Of a DNA stretch of 64,000 bases, positions 11,411 through 22,148 are shown piece by piece. The notes beneath the pieces are model-generated. The model saw only the letters and a program-made list of their open reading frames with translations, did not search any database and was not told the DNA's origin. How positions within the stretch are numbered: position 1 is the stretch's first letter; the number at the start of each line of letters is the position of its first letter. Source of the DNA: Alviniconcha marisindica (Eukaryota > Mollusca > Gastropoda > Provannidae); the NCBI GenBank assembly GCA_018857735.1, contig JABMCL010000883.1, positions 520,001-584,000 of the forward strand, read 5' to 3'. The position numbers and the translations under genes were made by a program.

Positions 11411-11990
11411 TCCGTCTCGCAGTTATTAATGACGCCTGTCGCGTCTCGTAAGTCTTGGTGACGTCTGTAACGGCTCGCAGTTATTAATGACGACTGTGAC
11501 GTCTCGCAGTTCTTGGTGACGTCTGTAACGTCTCGCAGTTATTAATGATAATGAAGACTGAAATGTCTCGCAGTTATTAGTGACGCCTGCAGCATCTCGC
11601 AGTTCTTGGTAACGTTGTAACATCTCGCAGTTCTTGATGACGTTGCAACGTCTCGCAGTTCTTGGCGACGTTGTAACGTCTCGCAGTTCTTGGCGACGTT
11701 GTAACGTCTCGCAGTTCTTGGTGACGTCTGTAACGTCTCGAAGTCACTAGTGACGCCTGAAGCATCTCGCAGTTCTTGGTGACGTCTGTAACGTCTCGAA
11801 GTCACTAGTGACGCCTGAAGCATCTCGCAGTTCTTGGTGACGTCTATAACGTCTCGAAGTCACTAGTGACGCCTGAAGCATCTCGCAGTTCTTGGTGACG
11901 TCTATAACGTCTCGAAGTCACTAGTGACGCCTGAAGCATCTCGCAGTTCTTGGTGACGTCTGTAGCGTCTCGCAGTTCTTGGTGACGTCT
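11411..11990. repeat. 29-bp minisatellite with 58-bp dimeric order
   Basis: About 20 monomers contain TCTCGCAGTTCTTGGTGACG. From about 11,710 to 11,960 this form alternates strictly with a second form, TCTCGAAGTCACTAGTGACG, making a 58-bp dimer repeated about four times. Many monomers contain the half-CRE TGACGTC. Confidence 0.95.
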
Positions 11991-12036
11991 GACAGATTGT
12001 TCCTCGCAGCAGGTGCCTATGGCGCGCATGGTTTTG

Positions 12037-12344
12037 GGATCTGCGGGATTTGGAAGGATAAGGAGTCCGCAGGATTTGGAAGAATAAAGAGTCTGCAGGA
12101 TTTGGAAGGATAAGGAGTCTGCAGGATTTGGAAGGATAAAGAGTCTGCAGGATTTGGAAGGATAAGGAGTCTGCAGGATTTGGAAGGATAAAGAGTCTGC
12201 AGGATTTGGAAGGATAAGGAGTCTACAGGATTTGGAAGTTAAGGAGTCTGCATGATTTGGAAGTTAAGGAGTCTGCAGGATTTGGAAGAATAAGGAGTCT
12301 GCAGGATTTGGAAGTTAAGGAGTCTGCAGGATTTGGAAGCATAA
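12037..12344. repeat. 26-bp minisatellite (about 12 copies)
   Basis: The unit contains GGATTTGGAAGGATAAGGAG followed by TCTGCA. Right-hand copies use a shorter GGAAGTTAAGGAG form. The array begins less than 50 bp after the previous 29-bp array. Confidence 0.94.
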
Positions 12345-12439
12345 GCTGTCTTTTTGATGTCTTGGATCTATACGTGTGACAAAAGAATGGTTTATATGTT
12401 AACGGTACCATCTAGAAAAAACTCCATGTGTCCAACAAT

Positions 12440-12862
12440 TACTACATGATAAAATCTGCGTCATTGACATTTGTTTCACGATAAAGTTTGCATCTCTGAC
12501 GATTGCAGCACAGTGAAGTTTGTGTCCGTCAGAACGATCAAGGCTGTCTCTGACAATTGTAATACAATAAAGGCTGACAACTGAAGCACAATAAAGTATG
12601 TTTCTGAGAATTTCAAAACAGTAAAGTCTGTATCTCTAACAATCGCAACACAGTAGGGTCTATGTCTCTGAAATTGCTGCACAGTAAAGTTTGTACCTGA
12701 CAGTTGTGGTACAATGAAATCTGTATTTCTGACAGTTGCAGCACAATGTAATTTATACATCTGTATCTGATAGTTGCAGCGCAATAAGATACGTAGCCTC
12801 TCAAAATTGCAACGCAGATTGTCTACATCTCTTGCAATTCCAGCATAATAAACTCTTCAGCT

Positions 12863-12935
<73 letters not shown>

Positions 12936-12995
12936 CTGCATCTTTGACAGTTCCTGCACCATGAAATTAATCTGCATCTTCTGATTATTGCAAAG
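12440..12995. repeat. Degenerate ~32-36 bp array split by (CA)n
   Basis: Imperfect copies with the order CTGACAATTGCAGCACA, then GTAAAGTCTGTATCT, recur from about 12,440. The same motif resumes after the CA run (AGTCTGCATCTTTGACAGTT), so the microsatellite lies inside an older, decayed array. Confidence 0.75.
12866..12933. repeat. (CA)n microsatellite
   Basis: A 68-bp pure CA run embedded in a degenerate minisatellite, possibly grown from a CAGCACA segment of the unit. Confidence 0.97.
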
Positions 12996-13599
12996 GTAAA
13001 ACGTAATACCTTATTTTATTTCGTAATTCCTCATTTTATTTCGTACATAATATCAATCGTTCAGCCTCGCATTTTCAACACAAACAGACCTCGTGAACCC
13101 AGCTGCGGCTGTGCAGGGCGAGCTGAGAGTCCTAAGGTGTCGGCCAAGGGCACGGAAGGCTGGTGCTTGGCTTGATGGATGTCAGCTGACCCACAGTCCA
13201 GTTGGTTTTCCGGCGAATCCACCGGGGACTGGGGCCAAGACAATAGCTTGGACCAAATAAACACCGCTGGTCGTTCCGAGTGTGTGATGCTTCACAAAAT
13301 GCGCCCAATAAGGCCAATATTTTAGACACTGAACAAACATGCAACTCCCAACCCCATCGAAATCACAATGTTATACATCAAAATATTTCAGTGCAAACCA
13401 GCCCCGAGAATTCTTTCTTCCGTTCCCCTTCATCGATATGGCGTCGGACGGGGACAAGAAGTCAGATGTACGCTGGAGAAAAATATGGACGTCAAAAGAA
13501 GAGTGTATGAAACCAAATCATTGCACACATCAAAGGCCGCTTCACGTGTGTCTCAGCTCCCCAGGTGTCGCTATGAGAGGTTTTCACAACCCTCTTCTT
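12996..13599. other. Unique spacer, no gene recognised
   Basis: Contains a short duplication of CTTATTTTATTTCGTA-like sequence (about 13,010-13,048) and otherwise ordinary sequence. Overlapping 67-88 codon frames on both strands show no family signature. Confidence 0.5.
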
Positions 13600-13985
13600 C
13601 TGTGTCCTCATGGCAGAGTACACTCACACTTTAAACGTATTCTGTGTCCCCATGGCAGAGTACACTCACACTTTAAACGTATTCTGTGTCCCCATGGCAG
13701 AGTACACAGACGCTTTAAACGTATTCTGTGTCCCCATGGCAGAGTACACTGACACATTAAACGTATTCTGTGTCCCCATGGCAGAGTACACAGACACTTT
13801 AGACGTATTCTGTGTCCCCATGGCAGAGTACACTCACACTTTAAACGTATTCTGTGTCCCCATGGCACAGTACACTGACGCTTTAAACGTATTCTGAGTC
13901 CCCATGGCAGAGTACACTCACACTTTAAATGTATTCTGTGTCCCCATGGCACAGTACACTGACGCTTTAAACGTATTCTGCGTCT
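13600..13985. repeat. 42-bp minisatellite (about 9 copies)
   Basis: The unit contains CATGGCAGAGTACACTCACA followed by CTTTAAACGTATTCTGTGTC. Because 42 is a multiple of three, both strands stay open and show a 14-residue peptide repeat. Third positions are not preferentially variable by eye, so I read it as non-coding. Confidence 0.95.
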
Positions 13986-14233
13986 TTGTGGAAAGAAAAT
14001 CGCCCATTAATTTTATTCTGAGTCCTTACGGAGAATTGTTGTTGTTGTAGAGTTACCCAGCCGACCAGTATGGGGGTGGCCGGGTAGAAGCAGTTGCACA
14101 GTGACAAATGCTTTCCACGGAGCGAGAGAACTGCGCGGGTATGACCCTTTTATCACCCCGCCTTATGCACAGCCACACGCCGTCGTCGGCGGATTTATCT
14201 CCCTTTCTGGAGGTTGGATGCTGTTGTGCAAGG

Positions 14234-14300
14234 AAGTTATACCTGCACCCCCACACTTACAGCCACACACACTCAAAGTAACGCCACACACACACACACG

Positions 14301-14365
<65 letters not shown>

Positions 14366-14474
14366 ACCAGCGCCCACTCAAACACGCATTACACTTAATG
14401 AATTACCAAGGCTCTCACAAAACTCCTCCCTTTGAGTCTTTCTCCTCCCCCCCCCCTCCTTGTCTGTCTCTCTT
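14234..14474 (+). repeat. Inverted duplication, left arm
   Basis: The arm runs from AGTTATACCTGCA through a CA/CG microsatellite (14,283-14,361) to TTAATGAATTACCAAGGCTC and CTCCTTGTCTGTCTCTC. The reverse complement of 20,513-20,867 matches it along its whole length, apart from microsatellite length and a small insertion. C-runs (14,447-14,490) end this arm, where the other arm carries a 2.6 kb array. Confidence 0.85.
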
Positions 14475-14491
14475 CCCCCCCCCCCCCCCGT

Positions 14492-15487
14492 CCCCACGTA
14501 ACTATACATGCAATGCGTGACAACAGTTTAATCTGGTCTCGGTGTTCTTACTGGTGTCACTGCGTTGTGACACAGCCCCAGCCAAGGCAGGTTATGGAAA
14601 GTAAGTCGCCCTTTCGTTCCCAGTATCGCCCCGTGTCAACACGCGGACACGAAATAAAATAGCGGTAAAACACGGACGCCCTTTCGTTTAGCGTCCTTGT
14701 GGAGAGTGAAATAATCAGGTTACTGCTCGCGGTGCTAACACTAACGATTCTGCTGGCGAGCACATTACGAGTGGATGGAGTGGTTCACGGCCAGTGTCAA
14801 GAATCAAACTCATCTTGACTGTGTAATACCTTGATTAAATGTAATAATAACTCAAATTTAATGTTGGTAGTTAATACGCGTGTCTGCTAAATTACCCTCT
14901 CGTTTCCAACCCGCGTGTGACCAACTGTGGTCTGCGAAGACTGCAGTGTTAGCACAGATATGACAATTATGCGAAGCTGTGCTACAAAGTCCACGAGAAA
15001 CTCGTTTTGGTAAACTCGGCTCGTGTTATTGCAAACACTGTCTACTGGATAAGCAAAATCACGTGTTGACCAATCAAAATCTTGTTGACTGATTGTGTTT
15101 TTGTAGCCGGCCAATCAGAGGTGATTATCGACACCGCAGGAAAGCACATGATGAGAGTTAGCTGAAGGCGTGACACGTGGACAGAACGCTAGTTTTTAAA
15201 TCTTTCTAACCGTTCGATGAAACCCGTGGATTGTGTCTACATGCCAGGTGTTCGTTCATGTAGCATGTAGCTGAAAGTCAGGTCGCTAACATATGTAATG
15301 CTGGTGAGCTGTCTTGATCCCGCAGCGTCAAAGACATTAACCGTTACAGGATAATGTGTCGGCTATCAGTTCTGCTTCAGTTTCGGGACGAGCAGTTCGC
15401 GCAGGGACATCCTCTACACACGTGCCCTCCACCTGGAGGAGGAGGCAGCTTTCCGTCAGCAGAAAGGAGCGACGAGTCTTCGGTTTG
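14492..15487. other. One kb of unique sequence, no gene recognised
   Basis: No repeat array and no credible long frame. An imperfect dyad CTACATG...CATGTAG lies at about 15,238-15,266. The last 100 bases (CpG-rich) are open in two plus frames, but no splice-bounded exon is obvious. This is among the longest non-repetitive stretches in the window. Confidence 0.5.
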
Positions 15488-16612
15488 TGTAGTTTTAATG
15501 TGACGCCAGAGTGTAGTGAGGCCATGAAGGTGAGTGTAGTTTTAATGTGACGCCAGAGTGTAGTGAGGCCATGAAGGTGACTGTAGTTTTAATGTGACGC
15601 CAGAGTGTAGTGAGGCCAAAAAAGACGCCAGAGGTTTACATGGGGGAGTTTTTAATGTGACGCCAGAGTGTAGTGAGGCCATGAAGGTGATGTAGTTTTA
15701 ATGTGACGCCAGAGTGTAGTGAGGCCATGAGGTGAATGTAGTTTTAATGTGACGCCAGAGTGTAGTGAGGCCATGAAGGTGACTGTAGTTTTAATGTGAC
15801 GCCAGAGTGTAGTGAGGCCATGAAGGTGATGTAGTTTTAATGTGACGCCAGAGTGTAGTGAGGCCATGAAGGTGACTGTAGTTTTAATGTGACGGGGGGC
15901 CCGAGTGTAAGTGAGGCCATGAGAGGTGAGTGTAGTTTTAATGTGACGCCAGAGTGTAGTGAGGCCATGAAGGTGAGTGTAGTTTTAATGTGACGCCAGA
16001 GTGTAGTGAGGCCATGAAGGTGAGTGTAGTTTTAATGTGACGCCAGAGTGTAGTAGGCCATGAAGGTGAGTGTAGTTTTAATGTGACGCCAGAGTGTAGT
16101 GAGGCCATGAAGGTGAATGTAGTTTTAATGTGACGCCAGAGTGTAGTTAGGCCATGAAGGTGAATGTAGTTTTAATGTGACGCCAGAGTGTAGTAGGCCA
16201 TGAAGGTGAATGTAGTTTTAATGTGACGCCAGAGTGTAGTAGGCCATGAAGGTGAGTGTAGTTTTAATGTGACGCCAGAGTGTAGTGAGGCCATGAAGGT
16301 GAATGTAGTTTTAATGTGATGCCAGAGTGTAGTGAGGCCATGAAGGTGATGTAGTTTTAATGTGATGCCAGAGTGTAGTGAGGCCATGAAGGTGAATGTA
16401 GTTTTAATGTGATGCCAGAGTGTAGTGAGGCCATGAAGGTGAATGTAGTTTTTTAATTGTGAGGCCAGAAGGGTGTAGTAGGCCATGAAGGTGAATTGTA
16501 GTTTTAATGTGACGCCAGAGTGTAGTGAGGCCATGAAGGTGATGTAGTTTTAATGTGATGCCAGAGTGTAGTGAGGCCATGAAGGTGATGTAGTTGTATG
16601 TGACGCCAGAGT
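15488..16612. repeat. 47-bp minisatellite (about 24 copies)
   Basis: The unit contains TGTAGTTTTAATGTGACGCC followed by AGAGTGTAGTGAGGCCATGA. Small length variants (45-47 bp) are common. Aberrant units at about 15,615-15,655 and 15,890-15,925 contain extra A and G runs, suggestive of assembly or sequencing error. The array passes directly into the next one. Confidence 0.95.
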
Positions 16613-17206
16613 GTAGTGATGTGTGGAGACGGTGATTAGTGATGTGTGGAGACGGTGTTAGTGATGTGTGGAGACGGTGTTAGTGATGTGTGAGACGGTG
16701 TAGTGATGTGTGGAGACGGTGTTAGTGATGTGTGGAGACGGTGTAGTGATGTGTGAGAGACGGTGTTAAGGTGATGTGTGGAGACGGTGTTAGTGATGTG
16801 TGGAGACGGTGTTGGTGATGTGTAGAGACGGTGATAGTGATGTGTGGAGACGGTGTTGGTGATGTGTAGAGGCGGTGTTAGTGATGTGTGGAGACGGTGT
16901 TAGGGGATGTGTGGAGACGGTGTTAGTGATGTGTAGGAGACGGTGTTAGTGATGTGTAGAGGGCGGTGTGTGATGTGTGAGAGTGTGTATGATGTGTGGA
17001 GCGGTGTTGTGATGTGTGGAGACGGTGTTAGTGATGTGTAGGGGACGGTGTAGTGATGTGTGAGACGGTGGTGAGTTCGTTGTAGGAGACGGTGTTAGTG
17101 ATGTGTGGAGACGGTGTTAGTGATGTGTAGAGGCGGTGTTAGTGATGTGTGGAGACGGTGTTAGTGATGTGTAGAGGCGGTGTTAGTGATGTGTAGAGAC
17201 GGTCGG
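16613..17206. repeat. 22-bp minisatellite (about 27 copies)
   Basis: The unit contains GTGATGTGTGGAGACGGTGT. It starts inside the last 47-bp unit, where AGTGTAGTGA is followed directly by TGTGTGGAGACGG, so the two arrays share a junction. Single-base indels are frequent around 16,960-17,080. Confidence 0.94.
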
Positions 17207-17299
17207 TGAGCTCACTCTTGTCAGGCTCTGGTATAGCCTATATTGTGTTGCTTGACTTCGCGTACATCTACTTGTTTATAATGTTGTCGTGTGATGGAT

Positions 17300-17461
17300 T
17301 CCACACACTGAGTTCACTTCAGTCAGTCTCTAAACGTTCGTTTGACATTCTTGGCCCCTGCTGTCTGGAACTCGGTGCCTGTTGATCTGGGAAACGCGCT
17401 CTCGCTTGCCTGCTTTACGTCTCAGCTGAGAACTCGCTCGTTCCGTCCACCTTTCAACTAA
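17300..17461 (+). mobile_element. LINE C-terminal fragment
   Basis: One frame reads LAPAVWNSVPVDLGNALSL and later SQLRTRSFRPPFN, then stops (TAA 17,459-17,461). The upstream RSFDI lies one frame away. This is the conserved C-terminal end of CR1/L2-type LINE proteins (RSF-x-APAVWNSLP). It lies about 100 bp after a minisatellite, and only the 3' end of the element remains. Confidence 0.75.
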
Positions 17462-17969
17462 TCTGTTCCTGTGCTCACTACTACGAGAACCTAGTTTCGA
17501 GGCTTCACGGTTCGAGGTTTTATTGAGCTTTTGGCCCCTGGGGGCTAGAAAGCGAAGTTACATTCGCACAAGACATTCCTTGTGAACAAGTACGTGAATA
17601 CTGCTAATAAATAACTACCGCACTTTATACATAAGACAAAAATAAACGCTCAAACACAAATCAAAATTGTTATAAATATATAAGGCTTAGGCGCAAAAAA
17701 ATAATAAAAAATTTTTTTCGTTGGCTTAATCAAAATAAAAACTCAAAAATACAACTAATAAATTTAGCAAGTTTAACATGCTTAAATTTTGAAGTCATAT
17801 TGATAAGGCTACATCATTTGGGCACGTTGGGATGATGTGTATAATATTTGTCAACATATTTAGTACGGTTTCTAGAAGGCTGCTGTTGCAGTCAGAGGGT
17901 GACGTGTCTATCTGTGGGTGGCTGAGGGTGGAGTAAAGCAAAGCACAGCCAACGGGAAAGGAAGGGAAC
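17462..17969. other. AT-rich spacer, possible LINE 3' untranslated region
   Basis: Sequence after the LINE stop codon becomes strongly AT-rich (17,585-17,800), with A-rich runs on the plus strand. It could be LINE 3' sequence or unrelated. No gene is seen before the G-rich array. Confidence 0.45.
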
Positions 17970-20526
17970 CAGGAGAGAGACAGACGGGGGTGGGGGGGGG
18001 AGGGGGAAGGAGGGGACAGGAGGCAGACAGACAGGGAGGGGGGGGGAGGAGGGGAACCAGGAGACAGGACAGGGGAGGGTGGGGGGACGGGAGGGGGGGG
18101 GGAGGGGAGGGGGGAGAGAGGCAGGAGACAGACAGACAGAGGGGGGGGGGAGGAGGGGAACCAGGAGGCAGACAGACAGACGGGGAGGGGGGGGGGGAGG
18201 GGGAACCAGGAGACAGACAGACAGACGGGAGGGGGGGGAGGAGGGGAACCAGGAGGCAGACAGACAGACGGGGAGGGGGGGGGGGAGGAGAGGAACCAGG
18301 AGACAGACAGACAGACGGGGAGGGGGGGGGGGGGGAGGGGAACCAGGAGACAGACAGACAGGGAGGGGAGGGGGAGAGGAGACGACAACAGGGAGACCCG
18401 ACAGACAGACAGGGAGGGGGGGGGGAGGAGGGGGAACAAAAGGACCGACAGCAGACGGGGAGGGGGGGGGGAGGAGGGGAACCAGGAGCAGACAGACAGA
18501 CGGGGAGGGGGGGGGGGGAGGAGAGGAAACAGGAGGCAGACAGACAGACGGGGAGGGGGGGGGAGGGGAACCAGGAGACAGACAGACAGACGGGGAGGGG
18601 GGGGAGGGAGAGGAACCAGGAGACAGACAGACAGACAGGGAAGGGGGGGGGAGGAGGGGAACCAGGAGACAGACAGACGGGGAGGGGGGGGAGGAGGGGA
18701 ACCAGGAGGCAGACAGACGGGGAGGGGGGGGGGGGGGAGGGGAACCAGGAGACAGACAGACGAGGGAGGGGGGGGGAGGAGAGGGAACGGAGACAGACAG
18801 ACAGACGGGGAGGGGGGGGGGGAGGAGGGGAACAGGAGGCAGACAGACAGACAGGGGGGGGGGGGGAGGAGGGGAACCAGGAGGCAGACAGACGGGGAGG
18901 GGGGGGGGAGGGAGGGGAACCAGGGAGACAGACAGACAGACGGGGAGGGGGGGGGAGGAGGGGGAGGACAGGGGATGAGGGGCAGGGCAGCAACGGGGAG
19001 GGGGGGGAGGAGGGGAACCAGGAGACAGACAGACAGGGAGGGGGGGGGGAGGGGGGAACCAGGAGGCAGACAGACAGACGGGGAAGAGGGGGGGGGAGGA
19101 GGGGAACCAGGACGACAGACAGACGGGGGGAGGGGAAGGGGAAGGGGAGGAGAAGGAGGGGAAGGGAGGAGACAGACAGACAGCGACGGGGAAGGGGGGG
19201 GGAGGAGGGGGAAACCCGGAGGCAGACAGACAGACGGGGAAGGGGGGGGAGGAGGGGAACCAGGAAGACAGACAGACGGGAAGGGGGGGGGGGAGGAGGG
19301 AACAGGAGAGACAGACGGAGAACAGGGGAAGGGGGGGGGGGGAGGAGGGGAACCAGGAGCAGAAGACGGGGAGGGGGTGGGGAGGGGGAGGAGGGGAGGG
19401 GAGGAAAGACAGACGGGGAGGGGGGGGGAGGAGGGGAACCAGGAGACAGACAGACGGGGGAGGGGGGGGGGAGGAGAGGAACCCGGAGACAGACAGACAG
19501 ACAGGGAGGGGGGGGGGAGGAGGAAACCAGAAAAGCAGACAGACGGGGAGGGGGGGGGGGGGGGAGGGGAACCAGGAGACAGACAGACAGACGGGAGGGG
19601 GGGGGGGGAGGGGGGGGGAGGGGAACCAGGAGCGAGACGGGGACGGGGGAGGGGGGGGGGGGGAGGAGGGGAACCAGGAGACAGACAGACGGGAGGGGGC
19701 GGGGGAGGGGGGGGGGGGGGGGGGAGGAGGGGAAACAGGAGGCAGACAGACAGGGGGAGGGGGGGGAGGAGGAGGAGAACGGAGGGGCAGGGGAAGAGGG
19801 GGAGGGGGGGGGGGGGAGGGGAGGGGGGGAGAAGGGGGAGGGGGAGGAGGGGAACAGGAGACGGAGGGAAAAGGGGAGGGGGGGGGAAGGGGACCAGGAG
19901 GCAGACAGACAGACGGGGAGGGGGGGGGGGGGGGGGGAGGGGGGAACAATGGAGGGGGGGGGAGGGCCAGGACGGGGAGGGGGGGGGGGGAGGGGGGAGG
20001 AAGGGACCAGGAGACAGACAGACGGGAGGGGGGGGAGGAGGGGAACCAGGAGACAGACGACGGGGAGGGGGGGGGGAGGAGGGAGACAGAGAGACGGGGG
20101 GGGGGAGGGGAACAGGAGACAGACGAGGGGAGGGGGCGGGGGAGGAAGGGAACCAGGAGACAGACAGACAGACGGGGGAGGGGGGAGGGGGGGAGAGGAA
20201 AAGGGGACAGAAAAAGACGGGGAGGGGGGGGGGGGGGAGGAAACAGGAGGACAAAAAGACAGACGGGGAGGGGGGGGGGGAGGAAGGGGGAACAGAGAAC
20301 AGACAGACGGGGAAGGGGGGGGAGGGGGAGAGGAACCCGGAGACAGACAGACAGACGGGGAGGGGGGGGGGAGGGGAACCAGGAGACAGACAGACAGACG
20401 GGGAGGGGGGGAGGAGGGGAACCAGGGGGACAGACAGACGAGGGAGGGGGGGGAGGAGGGGAACCAGGAGACAGACAGACAGACGGGGGAGGGGGGGGAG
20501 GAGGGGAACCAGGAGAGAGGCAGACA
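17970..20526. repeat. G-rich 46-bp array (about 55 copies)
   Basis: Units contain GAGGAGGGGAACCAGGAG, then two to three CAGA steps, then GGGGA with a run of six to twelve G. G-run length differs in almost every copy. The plus strand lacks stop codons in several frames, so open frames of about 540 to 920 codons exist on both strands; the amino acids are only Pro/Leu/Ser/Val/Cys or Gly/Arg/Glu/Thr/Gln. I treat all of them as artefacts. The array ends at the right arm of the inverted duplication. Confidence 0.96.
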
Positions 20527-20867
20527 AGGAGGGAGGGGGGAGAGAAAGACTCAAAGGGAGGAGTTTTGTGAGAGCCTTGGTAATTCATTAAATGTAATGC
20601 GCGTGTGAGTGGGCGATGGGAGAAGAACTGGTGCACGTGTGTGGTGTGTGTGTGTGTGTGTGTGTGTGTGGAGTGTGTGTGCGTGCGTGCGTGCGTGCGT
20701 GCGTGCGCGTGCGTGCGTGCGTGCGTGTGTGCGTGCGTGCGCGCGCGTGCATGCGTGCGTGCGTGGGGCGTGCGTGGTGTGTGTGTGTGTGTGTGCGCGC
20801 GCGCGCGTGTGTGTTTGTGTGTTTCTTTGAGTGTGTGTGGCTGTAAGTGTGGGTGTGCAGGTATAAT
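20513..20867 (-). repeat. Inverted duplication, right arm
   Basis: Read on the minus strand this matches the left arm at 14,234-14,474: TATACCTGCA, a CA/CG/GCGT microsatellite, CACGTGCACCAG, TTAATGAATTACCAAGGCTC, and a pyrimidine end with CTCCTTGTCTG. The 2.6 kb G-rich array continues directly from this pyrimidine end. Confidence 0.85.
20640..20820. repeat. (GT)n/(GCGT)n microsatellite
   Basis: Alternating purine-pyrimidine sequence with GT, GCGT and GCGC blocks, lying inside the right arm of the inverted duplication. Z-DNA-prone by composition. Confidence 0.95.
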
Positions 20868-21231
20868 TGTGTAAATAGTTACTGTTTGGTAGGTGATTAT
20901 GTTTATGGTAGAATACTATGCTTAAGGTTGTGTTTGTTGAAATGTATGTAATAGTGGTTTTTGTCAGTTTGTTTGTACAACGCATTATTATTATTATTTA
21001 CAATACTTTAATACTGGTAACACTGTATTGAGTAAAAAAAATTGTATATCTCTTTAATATGCGTTTGGTTTAGTGTTGTATACAGTTTTACATTGCATAT
21101 GTTGTCGCCGTTTTGGAAGAGATGGTGGTATGCAGCGTTTGAATAAAGCTTTTTGTAACACACTTCGTAACCGGACAAATCAGCTGGTGTTGGGCGTGGT
21201 ATGTAAGTGTGTATCGTGACGGTCACAACGG
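20868..21231 (-). other. Candidate 3' untranslated region (minus strand)
   Basis: If the minus-strand exons at 21.2-21.7 kb are real, this is their 3' UTR. On the minus strand ATTAAA occurs at 21,058-21,053 and 21,012-21,007 as possible poly(A) signals. An (ATT)n run sits at about 20,985-20,999. There is no competing feature. Confidence 0.3.
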
Positions 21232-21298
21232 TCAGCACCAAAAAGACGTGCTCCACGATACACGGCAGAGTCTGCGTATCATCTTCACGGTTCCCAGA
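21232..21298 (-). CDS. Candidate terminal exon, small Cys-containing protein
   Basis: The acceptor is TATTCTTTCCAG at 21,310-21,299, with a good pyrimidine tract. Joined to the upstream exon in its open phase, the codon AG|T gives S, followed by LGTVKMIRRLCRVSW and STSFWC, then TGA at 21,234-21,232. The protein is unidentified. Two more cysteines are added, consistent with a disulphide-bonded extracellular domain. A gene model by eye only: no upstream start exon is identified. Confidence 0.4.
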
Positions 21299-21308
21299 CT
21301 GGAAAGAA

Positions 21309-21465
21309 TACACTACAATGACACATAGACAGTATACAATGACACATAGGCAGTATACAATGACACATACACAGTATACAGTGAAACATAGACAGTATAC
21401 AATGACACATACACAGTATACAATGACACACAGTATACAATGACACATAGTATACAAATACACAT
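21309..21465. repeat. 21-bp minisatellite inside candidate intron
   Basis: About seven copies of ACAGTATACAATGACACATA, with shorter copies at the right end. It fills most of the 228-bp GT-AG interval (21,299-21,526) between the two candidate minus-strand exons. Confidence 0.93.
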
Positions 21466-21526
21466 AGTAATATCATGCTGAAGGGAAATGCTTCAGACGC
21501 AAAACAACATGACACCTTTGCCTCAC

Positions 21527-21686
21527 CTGCAAATCTCGTTGACGTGGAGGTGGTCGTTGTGAACTGATGACACAAAATCGGGCATCAGAATGACGTCAGC
21601 AACGCTGGTCAGTGACGTCTCAAGTGTGGAACAGTCGTAAAGTGTCTGTGGGCATTGCTGCATGTCTGCCGTGGGGGACACCGCCA
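21527..21686 (-). CDS. Candidate internal exon, Cys-containing secreted-type protein
   Basis: A 160-bp minus-strand exon is bounded by acceptor TTGTGTGTTACAG and donor GCAG|GTGAGG, both canonical. The open frame reads ADMQQCPQTLYDCSTL, later DFVSSVHNDHLHVNEIC, with three cysteines. Spaced cysteine pairs of this kind occur in repeated extracellular modules of lophotrochozoan secreted proteins; that is a resemblance, not an identification. An in-frame ATG at 21,708 offers an alternative start without splicing. The preceding exon would lie beyond the LINE remnants at 21.9-22.6 kb. Confidence 0.4.
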
Positions 21687-21894
21687 CTGTAACACACAAT
21701 GACGTCATTTAGCCTTGCGTCATAACTCTTCTATACTGCCGGGGTGCATCAGAACGTAATTAGATTATGTCGTGGGCGACATCACTGTTATAACGCAAAA
21801 AAACGTCATAGCTATTACAGACAGTGAAGTCATATCCGCGGGAGTAATACGGGGCCAGCAAAGTCGGGATGCTCATGCACAGGAGACGACACCA

Positions 21895-22147
21895 AGCCGA
21901 GCTTGAAAGGCCCCGTGCTCCACTGGCTACCTGCAAAGAAACGCATCAATCACAACAAGTTCCTAGAGTACAGTACAGTTCCACAAATGTTTAAAATGCC
22001 GACAGTCCATCACACACAGATATCCTCGTCTTCTCGGTCGCCTCTTGATGTCCCAGGTATGGATATGAAAAGCAAACGGCAGCTGGGCATCAGGATTATC
22101 ACCAGCCGCACTCCCAGACACCCATCGCTCAGACGTCGGACAGAATC
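21895..22147 (+). mobile_element. LINE fragment (LHWLP region)
   Basis: One frame reads LHWLPAKKRINHNKFL, the typical post-palm motif of CR1/L2-type LINEs. Further on, SRSPLDVPGMDMKSKRQLG fits the region before the C-terminal APxxWN motif. It is truncated at both ends and separated by a telomere-like motif from the next LINE piece. Confidence 0.65.
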
Positions 22148-22148
22148 C

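Noticed and set aside
13600..13985. 14-residue peptide repeat open on both strands
   Set aside because: The period is a multiple of three, so openness is automatic. No flanking unique coding sequence or preferential third-base variation is visible.
17795..20636. Open frames of about 540-920 codons on both strands
   Set aside because: They span a 46-bp tandem array with no stop codon in several frames, have only four to six amino acids, lack any domain, and exist in competing frames on both strands.
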